A stretch of 18,766 nucleotides of DNA from an uncultured Bacilli bacterium (GTDB taxonomy: Bacteria > Bacillota_I > Bacilli_A > RF39 > UBA660). Location: assembly GCA_947628245.1 (NCBI GenBank), contig CANQZH010000008.1:1-18766 (forward strand). Direction: 5' to 3'. The notes under the pieces are model-generated. The model searched no databases and had not been told where the DNA came from. It saw nothing but the letters and a program-made list of their open reading frames with translations. Positions 12,945-18,766 of this stretch are shown here, piece after piece. Positions within the stretch are counted from its first letter, which is position 1; every line of letters begins with the position of its first letter. Position numbers and translations under genes: made by a program.

Positions 12945-12984
12945 ACAATTTTTGGGTATTATGCATAGATTAAACTAGAGGTGA
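12945..12984 (+). promoter_or_regulatory. SigK/SigE-like promoter and RBS of cotE
   Basis: CATAGATTA at 12964-12972 fits the SigK -10 (CATAnnnTA), with AC at 12945-12946 exactly 17 nt upstream as its minimal -35. The same box also fits SigE (CATAnAnT). No good SigA -10 is visible. AGAGGTGA at 12977-12984 precedes the ATG at 12992. B. subtilis cotE is read from SigE and SigK promoters. Confidence 0.5.
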
Positions 12985-12991
12985 ATATTTT

Positions 12992-13531
12992 ATGGCTAAT
13001 TATAAAGAGATTGTAACTAAAGCTGTAGTAGGTAAAGCTAAAAAAGCAAATAGTCTTCATTTATCTTTAACTCCTGATGAAAATATTAATACAGTTTTAG
13101 GATGTTGGGTTATAAATCATAATTTTAAAGGAATGAATCAAGGTGGGAAAGTTGGAGTAGATGGAGCTTTTGATGTTAATGTTTGGTATAGTTATGATAA
13201 TGATACTAAAACTAAAGTTAATTCTAAAAGATATAGTTATCACGAATTATATCAAGTTCCTTTAAAAGGAGATCAAAGTTTAGCTAATTCTTCTGAGATA
13301 ATGGTTAGAAGTTTAAAACAACCATCTGTAAGTAATGTTAAAATTATGAATGGGGATATTGTTTTAGATGTTGATAAAGAATTAGGAGTAGAAATTGTTG
13401 GAGATACTAAAATTAAAGTTCCGGTTGAAGATTTAGAAGATGATTATGAAGAAATGATTAGTGAAGATGAAGTAGAGGCTATTGATAAAGTTAATGAAAA
13501 TTATTTAGAAAGTCCGGAAGAAGAAGTTTAA
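12992..13531 (+). CDS. cotE: Outer spore coat morphogenetic protein CotE homologue
   Basis: 179 aa, against 181 aa in B. subtilis, where CotE is made in the mother cell, coats the forespore and recruits the outer coat proteins. Matching blocks along the whole length are YKEIVTKAVVGKAKK (4-18), LGCWVINHNF (about 36-45), FDVNVWYSYDNDTKT (about 60-74), the block LKQPSVSNVKI and a KVPVEDLEDDYEE segment. The tail is strongly acidic, as in CotE. It has its own promoter of mother-cell type and a terminator. No other coat gene is adjacent. The full-length match makes this the most secure of the sporulation assignments here. Confidence 0.92.
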   Translation: MANYKEIVTKAVVGKAKKANSLHLSLTPDENINTVLGCWVINHNFKGMNQGGKVGVDGAFDVNVWYSYDNDTKTKVNSKRYSYHELYQVPLKGDQSLANSSEIMVRSLKQPSVSNVKIMNGDIVLDVDKELGVEIVGDTKIKVPVEDLEDDYEEMISEDEVEAIDKVNENYLESPEEEV

Positions 13532-13543
13532 TCTTCTTTTTTT
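13518..13543 (+). terminator. Terminator of cotE
   Basis: 7-bp stem AAGAAGA (13518-13524) / TCTTCTT (13532-13538), 7-nt loop, then T to 13543. It overlaps the last codons of cotE. Confidence 0.8.
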
Positions 13544-13548
13544 AGTAG

Positions 13549-13566
13549 TATAATATTTATAGGTGG
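13549..13566 (+). promoter_or_regulatory. -10 box and RBS of the GH30 gene
   Basis: TATAAT at 13549-13554, with TTTAAT (13527-13532) as a weak -35 at 16 nt, lying in the cotE terminator. AGGTGG at 13561-13566 precedes the ATG at 13571; the leader would be about 10 nt. Confidence 0.55.
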
Positions 13567-13570
13567 TTTA

Positions 13571-14848
13571 ATGATTAAGTATGAAACAAATATTAAATTA
13601 AAGAAATATTGGGAAAAATCAACTATTAATGAAGAAGATGAAAGTGATGAAGAATTTAATGTTATTAGAGTATATCCTGAAATAAGTTATCAAACATATC
13701 AAGGTTTTGGAGGAGCTTTTACGATTGCTAGTGTGATTAATTATAATAAATTAAGTAAAGATAAGAAAAAAGAATTTTTGAATGCTTATTTTAGTAGTGA
13801 TGGATTAGATTATAATTGGGGAAGAATTTGTATTAGTAGTAATGATTTTGCAATTAGTTCTTATGAAAATAATAATTATCAATATGAAAAAAGTTATTTT
13901 ATTCCTTTTATTAAAGATGTTTTAGCAATTAAAGATTTAACTTTTTTAGCGTCTTCTTGGTCACCACCTTCTTATATGAAAGATAATAATAGTTTATGTA
14001 ATGGTGGAAAACTTTTAAAAGAATATTATGAAGATTATGCTAATTATTTAGTAGATTATCTTAAATTTTATCAAAAAGAAAAGATTAAAATTAAATATTT
14101 AACGATGCAAAATGAACCTTTAGCAAGTCAAAGTTGGGAATCTTGTGTATTTAATATTTTTGAACAAAAAGATTTTATTTATAATTATTTATTAACTAAA
14201 TTAGATGATGCTTATTTATTTTTATGGGATCATAATAAAGATAATTTATATAATGTAATAAGTGAATTATATCAAAAACATCCAAAGATAAAGGGAGTAG
14301 CCTATCACTGGTATACAGGAGTTCATCAAACTAATTTAAAATTAACTTATGAAAAGTTTCCTAATTTGTGGTTTATGAGTTCTGAAAGTTGTTGTGGATT
14401 TTCTAAGTATAATGAAATAGAATGGGTTAATGATGCTGAAGAGTTATTAACTAATTTAATAAGTGATTTAAATAGTGGAATGGCTATTTATCTTGATTGG
14501 AATTTATTTTTAGATTATAATGGTGGACCAAATCATCAGAAAAATTATTGTAAAAGTCCTATTATTTTAAGTAAAAATGAAAAAGATTTTATTAAAAGTC
14601 CCATCTATTATTATTTTGGACATATTTCTAAATTTATGAAAAATGGTTCTAAAATAAATCCTGTTAGTTTAGGAGATAGTTCTTTAAAAGCTGTAGCTTC
14701 AACATTAAATAATCTTGTGACAATTGTTATTTTAAATACGAGTAATGAAAATAAAAATTATACTTTAATTATTAAGCAAAAACAAATTAAAGATGAAATA
14801 AAAGCACATTCAATAATTACTTATCAGTATAATGTCAACATTTTTTAG
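13571..14848 (+). CDS. Cytosolic glycoside hydrolase family 30 enzyme
   Basis: 425 aa. GH30 enzymes are retaining glycosidases (glucosylceramidase, beta-glucosidase, beta-xylosidase and related). The family opening QTYQGFGGAFT is at about 37-47, and ASSWSPPSYMK fits the conserved W-S-P-P block. The acid/base glutamate is E182 in TMQNEP and the nucleophile is probably E272 in FMSSESCCGF. A small C-terminal beta domain closes the protein. There is no signal peptide, so the substrate is met inside the cell, for example imported oligosaccharides, or the mother cell if expressed with cotE. No transporter or sugar regulator is adjacent. The family is sure, the substrate unknown. Confidence 0.88.
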   Translation: MIKYETNIKLKKYWEKSTINEEDESDEEFNVIRVYPEISYQTYQGFGGAFTIASVINYNKLSKDKKKEFLNAYFSSDGLDYNWGRICISSNDFAISSYENNNYQYEKSYFIPFIKDVLAIKDLTFLASSWSPPSYMKDNNSLCNGGKLLKEYYEDYANYLVDYLKFYQKEKIKIKYLTMQNEPLASQSWESCVFNIFEQKDFIYNYLLTKLDDAYLFLWDHNKDNLYNVISELYQKHPKIKGVAYHWYTGVHQTNLKLTYEKFPNLWFMSSESCCGFSKYNEIEWVNDAEELLTNLISDLNSGMAIYLDWNLFLDYNGGPNHQKNYCKSPIILSKNEKDFIKSPIYYYFGHISKFMKNGSKINPVSLGDSSLKAVASTLNNLVTIVILNTSNENKNYTLIIKQKQIKDEIKAHSIITYQYNVNIF

Positions 14849-14855
14849 TTGACAT
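14832..14855. promoter_or_regulatory. Inverted repeat ATGTCAAC / GTTGACAT over the rpsP -35
   Basis: Perfect 8-bp arms at 14832-14839 and 14848-14855 with an 8-nt A/T centre. The right arm contains the TTGACA of the rpsP promoter; the left arm is in the last codons of the GH30 gene. It may act as a GH30 terminator, though the T-run is in the loop, or as an operator. Confidence 0.5.
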
Positions 14856-14877
14856 AAAGTTAGTTATTTGTTATATT
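14849..14877 (+). promoter_or_regulatory. Strong SigA promoter of rpsP-khpA
   Basis: Perfect TTGACA (14849-14854), 17-nt spacer, TATATT (14872-14877). The RBS AAGGAGGG follows at about 14889-14896. Confidence 0.88.
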
Positions 14878-14903
14878 ATGTTCAGATAAAGGAGGGACAT
14901 TAA

Positions 14904-15179
14904 ATGGCCGTTAAATTAAGATTAAAAAGAATGGGAGCTAAAGCTAAACCTTTTTATCGAATTGTAGCTGCTGATTCAAGAAGTCCAAGAGATGGACGTT
15001 TCTTAGAAGTTGTTGGAACATATGATCCAGTTAAAGATGCATCTAAAGTTACAGTTGATGAAGAAAAAGCTTTATATTGGTTAAGCAAAGGGGCTCAACC
15101 AACTGATACAGTTCGTAATATTTTAAGTAAACAAGGTATTATGAAGAAGTATGCTGAATCTAAGAAGAGTGTGAAATAA
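14904..15179 (+). CDS. rpsP: 30S ribosomal protein S16
   Basis: 91-aa ribosomal protein that binds 16S rRNA in the body of the small subunit and helps its assembly. The N-terminus AVKLRLKRMGAKAKPFYRIV and the block DSRSPRDGRFLEVVGTYDP are diagnostic, as is the later ALYWLSKGAQPTDTVRNIL. Strong ribosome binding site and promoter. The stop TAA shares its last base with the ATG of khpA (TAATG). In many Firmicutes rimM, trmD and rplS follow; here the operon ends after khpA. Confidence 0.98.
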   Translation: MAVKLRLKRMGAKAKPFYRIVAADSRSPRDGRFLEVVGTYDPVKDASKVTVDEEKALYWLSKGAQPTDTVRNILSKQGIMKKYAESKKSVK

Positions 15180-15427
15180 TGGAAAATTTAGAGAATTATG
15201 CTTTATTTTTAGTAAAAAGTATTTGTAAGGATCAAGATAGTGTTAAAGTAGAGTCTAAAGAAGAGAATGATCTTAATATTGTGGATATTTATGTTAATGA
15301 AAGTGATATGGGATCAGTTATTGGTAAATCTGGAAAAATGGCTTCTAGTTTAAGAACTTTATTAATAGCTTATGCTTATTTAAATAATCTTGGAAAAATT
15401 AGAATTAATTTTAATTCTTTAACGTGA
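15179..15427 (+). CDS. khpA: KH-domain RNA-binding protein KhpA
   Basis: 82-aa single KH-domain protein (YlqC/KhpA), which in Firmicutes pairs with KhpB and binds many RNAs, with effects on division and cell length. The GxxG RNA-binding loop is GKSG in MGSVIGKSGKMASSLRTLL (about 49-67). The start overlaps the rpsP stop by one base, so it is translationally coupled. It ends with TGA at 15425-15427 within the terminator stem. Confidence 0.93.
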   Translation: MENLENYALFLVKSICKDQDSVKVESKEENDLNIVDIYVNESDMGSVIGKSGKMASSLRTLLIAYAYLNNLGKIRINFNSLT

Positions 15428-15447
15428 GTAACTTCACGTTTTCTTTT
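15421..15447 (+). terminator. Terminator of rpsP-khpA
   Basis: Stem AACGTGA (15421-15427) / TCACGTT (15434-15440), 6-nt loop, T-rich tail. It covers the khpA stop codon. Confidence 0.85.
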
Positions 15448-15467
15448 GTCAAATTTTAGTTCATAGA

Positions 15468-15496
15468 TTGCATAAAATTTAGATAAAGAGTATACT
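15468..15496 (+). promoter_or_regulatory. SigA-type promoter of cdsA-rseP
   Basis: TTGCAT (15468-15473), 17-nt spacer, TATACT (15491-15496). TAGGTGA follows before the ATG at 15521. Confidence 0.75.
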
Positions 15497-15520
15497 TAAA
15501 TTGGAAGATGTAGGTGAAGT

Positions 15521-16315
15521 ATGAAAACAAGAATATTAAGTGCAATTGTTTTACTTTTAATTGCTATCCCACTTATTTTAGCTGGAGGAGAAGTTTTTTC
15601 GTTAGGAATTGCTTTGTTAGCTGTTCTTTCTTTGAAAGAAATATTAGATTTAAGTAAAAGTCATAATAAAATTCCGAGTGCTTTAGCGCTTTTTAGTGTT
15701 TTGGCTTTATTAGGAATTATCTTTTATGAGTATCGGGGAAATATTCTATCTTATGGGATTAGTCATCGCCTTTTAATAGTTGTCTTAATGTGCTATTTAC
15801 TTCCAACATTATTTATTAGTAAAAATAAATATGAGACTAAAGATGCGTTTTATTTATTTGGAATAATTATTTTTTTAGGAATGGCGTTTCATTCAATGTT
15901 AGTTATAAGAACAGATAATGTTTATTTATTTGGCTATTTACTTTTAGTGCCTATTGTAACGGATACAGTTGCTTTAATAGTTGGTTCTTTAATTGGGAAA
16001 AGAAAGCTTGCACCATCGATTAGTCCATCAAAGACGGTTGCGGGTTTTGTAAGTGGTAGTATTTTTGCAACAGTTATTTGTAGTTGTTATTATTATTTAT
16101 TTGTTAGTCAAAATAATATTTTCTTAACTGTTTTAATAAGTTTTATATTATCAGTAATAGGGCAACTTGGAGATTTAGTATTTAGTAAAATAAAAAGAGA
16201 AAATGAAATAAAAGATTTTTCTAAATTAATTCCGGGGCATGGAGGTATTTTAGATCGAATTGATAGTTTTATATTTGTTGTTTTAGTTTATTTCGTTTTT
16301 ATTAAAATTATTTAG
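15521..16315 (+). CDS. cdsA: Phosphatidate cytidylyltransferase
   Basis: 264-aa integral membrane enzyme that makes CDP-diacylglycerol from CTP and phosphatidate, the entry to phosphatidylglycerol and cardiolipin. Several hydrophobic segments fill the N-terminal two thirds. SPSKTVAGFVSGS (about 168-180) and the signature GDLVFSKIKRENEIKDFSKL followed by IPGHGGILDRIDS at the C-terminus, with the essential acidic residues and HGG, are complete. Length is normal. Its stop is 10 nt before the ATG of rseP, whose ribosome binding site overlaps it, so the pair is an operon as in many Bacilli. Confidence 0.95.
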   Translation: MKTRILSAIVLLLIAIPLILAGGEVFSLGIALLAVLSLKEILDLSKSHNKIPSALALFSVLALLGIIFYEYRGNILSYGISHRLLIVVLMCYLLPTLFISKNKYETKDAFYLFGIIIFLGMAFHSMLVIRTDNVYLFGYLLLVPIVTDTVALIVGSLIGKRKLAPSISPSKTVAGFVSGSIFATVICSCYYYLFVSQNNIFLTVLISFILSVIGQLGDLVFSKIKRENEIKDFSKLIPGHGGILDRIDSFIFVVLVYFVFIKII

Positions 16316-16325
16316 GAGGATTATT

Positions 16326-17375
16326 ATGTGGATTGTTAGTTTAATATTATTTATTTTTATTTTAGGTATAATTATTTTAGTTCATGAATTTGGGCATTTT
16401 ATTACAGCTAAGAAATCAGGAGTTTTTATTTATGAATTTTCAATTGGAATGGGACCAGTTATCTTTTCCCATAAAGGAAAAGATGGAATTTATTATAATA
16501 TTCGAGCTTTACCAATTGGAGGATTTGTCCAAATGGCTGGGGAAGTATATGAAGATGATAATAAAATTCCTAAGGAAAAATTTTTATGTAATCGTCCTTG
16601 GTATCAAAGATTACTTATTTTATCAGCAGGAGTTATTAATAATTTTCTTTTAGCTTTAGTTTTATTATTTGTTTTAGCTTTATTTTGGGGAACAAGTGTT
16701 GCAACTAATCAAATAGCTAAAGTTGAAGATGATTCAGCAGCTTATAAAGCTGGACTTAAAGATAATGATGAAATATTAGCAATTAATGGTCATAAAATAA
16801 CTAATTGGGATGTTGGTCAAATATATTTATATTATAAAGTCAAAGATAATAATTATGAATTTAAAGTTAAACACGAGAATGGAGAAATTGAGAATATTAA
16901 AGTTGTTCCAACTAAAATTGAAAATGAAAATGGAGAAGAACAAAATGTTTTTGGAATTAATTTAAAAACGGAAAGTAGTAAAGGTTTATGGGCTAGTATT
17001 AAATATGCTTTTACTAAATTTGGTAGTGTTATTCATAGTATGGCAATTACTATTGGTGGTTTAATTACTGGTCAAATTTCAGTTAATAATTTATCTGGAC
17101 CAGTTGGTATTTATCAAGTAATAGATAATTCAATGCAATATGGAATTACTCAATTAATTTATATTACAGCATTTTTATGTATTAATGTAGGATTTATTAA
17201 TATTTTACCTTTTCCAGCATTTGATGGAGGACATATATTCTTTATGATAGTAGAAAAGATAAAAGGTAGTCCAATTAATGTTAAGTTTGAAAATATTTGT
17301 AATATGGTTGGTTTTGCTTTATTAATGCTTTTAATGATATATATTACGATAAAAGATATATTGCATTTATTTTAA
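16326..17375 (+). CDS. rseP: Site-2 protease RseP/RasP, membrane zinc metallopeptidase
   Basis: 349-aa intramembrane protease that cuts anti-sigma factors and remnant signal peptides. The first membrane segment carries the zinc motif HEFGH (H20-H24); the second zinc-site motif NILPFPAFDGGH (N292-H303, aspartate D300) is in the third. A PDZ domain lies between (about 120-200, with YKAGLKDNDEILAINGH). The ATG follows AGGAGG. Last gene of the cdsA operon. Another frame within it is open but has no coding character. In B. subtilis the homologue RasP acts on RsiW and FtsL; no such target is encoded nearby. Confidence 0.96.
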   Translation: MWIVSLILFIFILGIIILVHEFGHFITAKKSGVFIYEFSIGMGPVIFSHKGKDGIYYNIRALPIGGFVQMAGEVYEDDNKIPKEKFLCNRPWYQRLLILSAGVINNFLLALVLLFVLALFWGTSVATNQIAKVEDDSAAYKAGLKDNDEILAINGHKITNWDVGQIYLYYKVKDNNYEFKVKHENGEIENIKVVPTKIENENGEEQNVFGINLKTESSKGLWASIKYAFTKFGSVIHSMAITIGGLITGQISVNNLSGPVGIYQVIDNSMQYGITQLIYITAFLCINVGFINILPFPAFDGGHIFFMIVEKIKGSPINVKFENICNMVGFALLMLLMIYITIKDILHLF

Positions 17376-17380
17376 GATGT

Positions 17381-17409
17381 AAAGAAGATGTAAAAACTCT
17401 TCTTTTTTT
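17381..17409 (+). terminator. Terminator of cdsA-rseP
   Basis: Perfect 8-bp stem AAAGAAGA (17381-17388) / TCTTCTTT (17398-17405), 9-nt loop, T-run to 17409. Confidence 0.88.
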
Positions 17410-17565
17410 GATTTATTATAAAATAAAATGTGATATATTGAACGCAACAAATAATGTCATATAGTATTAAAATGAGTATAAATGTTGATTATAAAATTAT
17501 TGTTAGTAATCAAATTTAATCAAGAAATGATTGATAAAAGATTTGCTATATTAAAAAGATAATAT
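17410..17565. other. Non-coding gap before the kinase cassette
   Basis: Very AT-rich. The only frame is a 26-codon one at 17481-17561 without a ribosome binding site, which I do not call. I see no repeat or RNA signature here. Confidence 0.5.
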
Positions 17566-17588
17566 AATTAATGATGTTTTCATTAATT
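17566..17588. promoter_or_regulatory. 9-5-9 inverted repeat at the -35 of the kinase operon
   Basis: AATTAATGA (17566-17574) / TCATTAATT (17580-17588), perfect. Its right arm overlaps the first two bases of the -35 hexamer, an operator-like position. Confidence 0.55.
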
Positions 17589-17637
17589 TACATCTTAAAT
17601 TATACGTGATATACTTTATTATGTAAAGTCTAGGAGG
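17587..17637 (+). promoter_or_regulatory. Promoter and RBS of the 87-aa gene and kinase
   Basis: TTTACA (17587-17592), 17-nt spacer, TATACT (17610-17615) with TGA before it. AGGAGG at 17632-17637 lies 8 nt before the ATG at 17646. Confidence 0.8.
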
Positions 17638-17645
17638 AATTCGAT

Positions 17646-17909
17646 ATGAATGAAATTGATCGAAAAATTATTGGAAACAAAAAACATTTATTTGATGAAA
17701 CTATTATATATGACGAAACAAATCTTCCTCAGGAATTAAAAAATTTTATATTGGATTTAAAAAAATTTGATGAATTAAAAGATTGGTTAAGTTATGATAT
17801 GAAATTTGATGAATTTGAAGCAGTCATTCGTTCATATCTTAGAGCCGGAAAAATTACTGAATATGATTATAAAAAATTAATTGCAAAGTATGGGTGGTTA
17901 TATGATTAA
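17646..17909 (+). CDS. Small partner protein of the HipA/CtkA-like kinase, unknown function
   Basis: 87 aa, acidic, cytosolic. It begins MNEIDRKIIGNKKHLFDE; the middle has FDELKDWLSYDMKFDEFE and the end is KKLIAKYGWLYD. No helix-turn-helix of HipB type is visible, so it is not a classical antitoxin. It overlaps the kinase start by 8 bases (17902-17909), so translation is coupled. I believe similar short ORFs precede such kinases in other Firmicutes, but cannot check. Role as antitoxin, adaptor or substrate is open. Confidence 0.72.
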   Translation: MNEIDRKIIGNKKHLFDETIIYDETNLPQELKNFILDLKKFDELKDWLSYDMKFDEFEAVIRSYLRAGKITEYDYKKLIAKYGWLYD

Positions 17910-18766
17910 AATAGAAAATTTTGATAATGTTCAAGCAAGTGGTATATCTTATGGTGGTTATAGTGGTAGTAAAAAAGGAATTATTTTAAATAATGAACGG
18001 TGGTTTTTAAAATATCCAAAATCTACTAAAAGTATGAATGTTGATGGTTTATCTTATACTACATCTCCTTTATCTGAATATTTAGGTTCTCAAATTTATA
18101 GTATGTTAGGGATAGATACTCATAATACAAAATTAGGTTATGCTAATGGGAAAATTGTTGTAGCTTGTAAAGATTTTTTAACTAAAAATGAAAAAATATT
18201 TGATTATAATACTTTAAAAAATGAATATGATGAAACGGTAGAAAAAGAAATTGAAAAGTTATCATCATCTCAAAATAGAATTGGTACTGATTTTGATGAA
18301 TTACTTATAGTAATGAAAAATAATCTTTATTTTGAAAAAATTCCTCAATTAAAAGATAGATTTTGGGATATGTTTATAGTTGATGCTTTTATAAATAATA
18401 ATGATCGAAATGATAATAATTGGGGGTTAATTTTAAATGATGAAACTATGAAATTAAGAATTTCGCCAGTATATGATAATGGTGCTTCTTTTTATAGTAA
18501 ATCTTCAAATGAAAAAATTAATTCGATATTAGCTGATGAATTTAAAATTAAACAAATGATTTATGATAATTGTATTTCAGCTTTTTATAAAGATGGTAAA
18601 GTTTTAAATCCTTTAAAATTCATTGAATCAATGAGTAATGAAGATTGTAATCAAGCTCTTATTAGAATATATCCTAAAATAAATTTATCTGAAATTAAAA
18701 ATTTATTTGATAGTATTCCTTGTGAATATAATAATTTACCTGTATTAAGTGTTGAACAAAAAGATT
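17902..18766 (+). CDS. HipA/CtkA-like serine/threonine kinase, 3' end outside window
   Basis: The first 288 codons are in the window and the frame is open to the end. A glycine-rich loop GGYSGSKKG at about 19-27 and lysine K37 (WFLKYPKS) would bind ATP. The catalytic segment NNNDRNDNNWGLI contains D168 and N173, and PVYDNGASF contains the metal-binding D192. These are the hallmarks of the HipA fold: DRxxxN, then YDxGxS. The N-terminal HipA extension is absent, so it is closer to the short CtkA-like group. HipA kinases phosphorylate targets such as glutamyl-tRNA synthetase and slow growth; the target here is unknown. It starts at ATG 17902 inside the end of the 87-aa gene, behind GGGTGG. Likely a toxin-like or signalling cassette. 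Confidence 0.85.
   Translation, partial: MIKIENFDNVQASGISYGGYSGSKKGIILNNERWFLKYPKSTKSMNVDGLSYTTSPLSEYLGSQIYSMLGIDTHNTKLGYANGKIVVACKDFLTKNEKIFDYNTLKNEYDETVEKEIEKLSSSQNRIGTDFDELLIVMKNNLYFEKIPQLKDRFWDMFIVDAFINNNDRNDNNWGLILNDETMKLRISPVYDNGASFYSKSSNEKINSILADEFKIKQMIYDNCISAFYKDGKVLNPLKFIESMSNEDCNQALIRIYPKINLSEIKNLFDSIPCEYNNLPVLSVEQKD

Noticed and set aside
16384..16653. Plus-strand frame inside rseP
   Set aside because: Out of frame with the conserved HEFGH-containing protein; no RBS and no recognisable product.
17481..17561. 26-codon ORF before the kinase cassette
   Set aside because: No ribosome binding site, hydrophobic-then-charged sequence of no known type; too short to support.
1..18766. 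Mycoplasma-type code (TGA as tryptophan)
   Set aside because: TGA ends khpA inside its terminator stem and ends the 128-aa gene; every tryptophan in conserved positions is TGG.
1..18766. CRISPR arrays, tRNA or rRNA genes, insertion sequences
   Set aside because: I saw no regularly spaced direct repeats, no cloverleaf with a TTCGANNC-type loop, no rRNA blocks and no DDE transposase signatures.

Overview
The window is a strongly AT-rich bacterial chromosome segment from the Bacilli side of the Firmicutes, probably a small-genome lineage near the Mollicutes / Erysipelotrichia / RF39 group. The assignment rests on YutD, YutH, YutI, YunB, CotE and YugI/CvfD-type proteins, which are Bacilli families, on near-exclusive use of A/T-ending codons, and on very short intergenic spaces. 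TGA ends khpA and the 128-aa gene and every tryptophan is TGG, so the code is standard and not the Mycoplasma code.

Layout. 1-6669 is core genome: the 3' end of an RsuA/RluB pseudouridine synthase, a convergent [4Fe-4S] ferredoxin, a tail-anchored acidic protein, a YunB homologue, a possible ~60-nt RNA, a tail-anchored unknown plus yutD operon, a Pro/Val-rich coiled-coil protein, a YutH homologue, a convergent NifU-like YutI homologue, an S1-domain YugI/CvfD protein and rpoZ. 6763-12518 is accessory: a signal-less M23 peptidoglycan hydrolase whose last repeat is interrupted by a compact mobile element of about 4,985 bp (7491-12481). The element carries a Fic protein with a winged-helix tail, a putative HExxH zinc protein, a 40-aa ORF coupled to a large serine recombinase, and a 128-aa unknown. 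The displaced 3' end of the hydrolase gene survives at 12477-12518, and joining the two halves restores a perfect reading frame. 12534-17375 is core again: a HIT protein, cotE, a cytosolic GH30 glycosidase, rpsP-khpA and cdsA-rseP. 17646 to the end is a second accessory cassette: an 87-aa protein overlapping a HipA/CtkA-like kinase that runs off the window.

How it fits together. Three recognisable sporulation homologues (yunB, yutH, cotE) lie in this short stretch. Each is preceded by a CATANA(A/T)T box, as expected of a mother-cell sigma factor (SigE/SigK type), whereas the housekeeping promoters read here lack the CA. Two of the boxes lie 5 nt from an ATG with no ribosome binding site, which suggests leaderless mRNAs. 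The M23 gene has no signal peptide and also carries a CATAAAAT box, so it may be a mother-cell lytic enzyme. If so, the recombinase element inside it resembles the skin-type elements that interrupt sporulation genes and excise during development. That last link is inference; the element boundaries and the repaired reading frame are read directly from the sequence.
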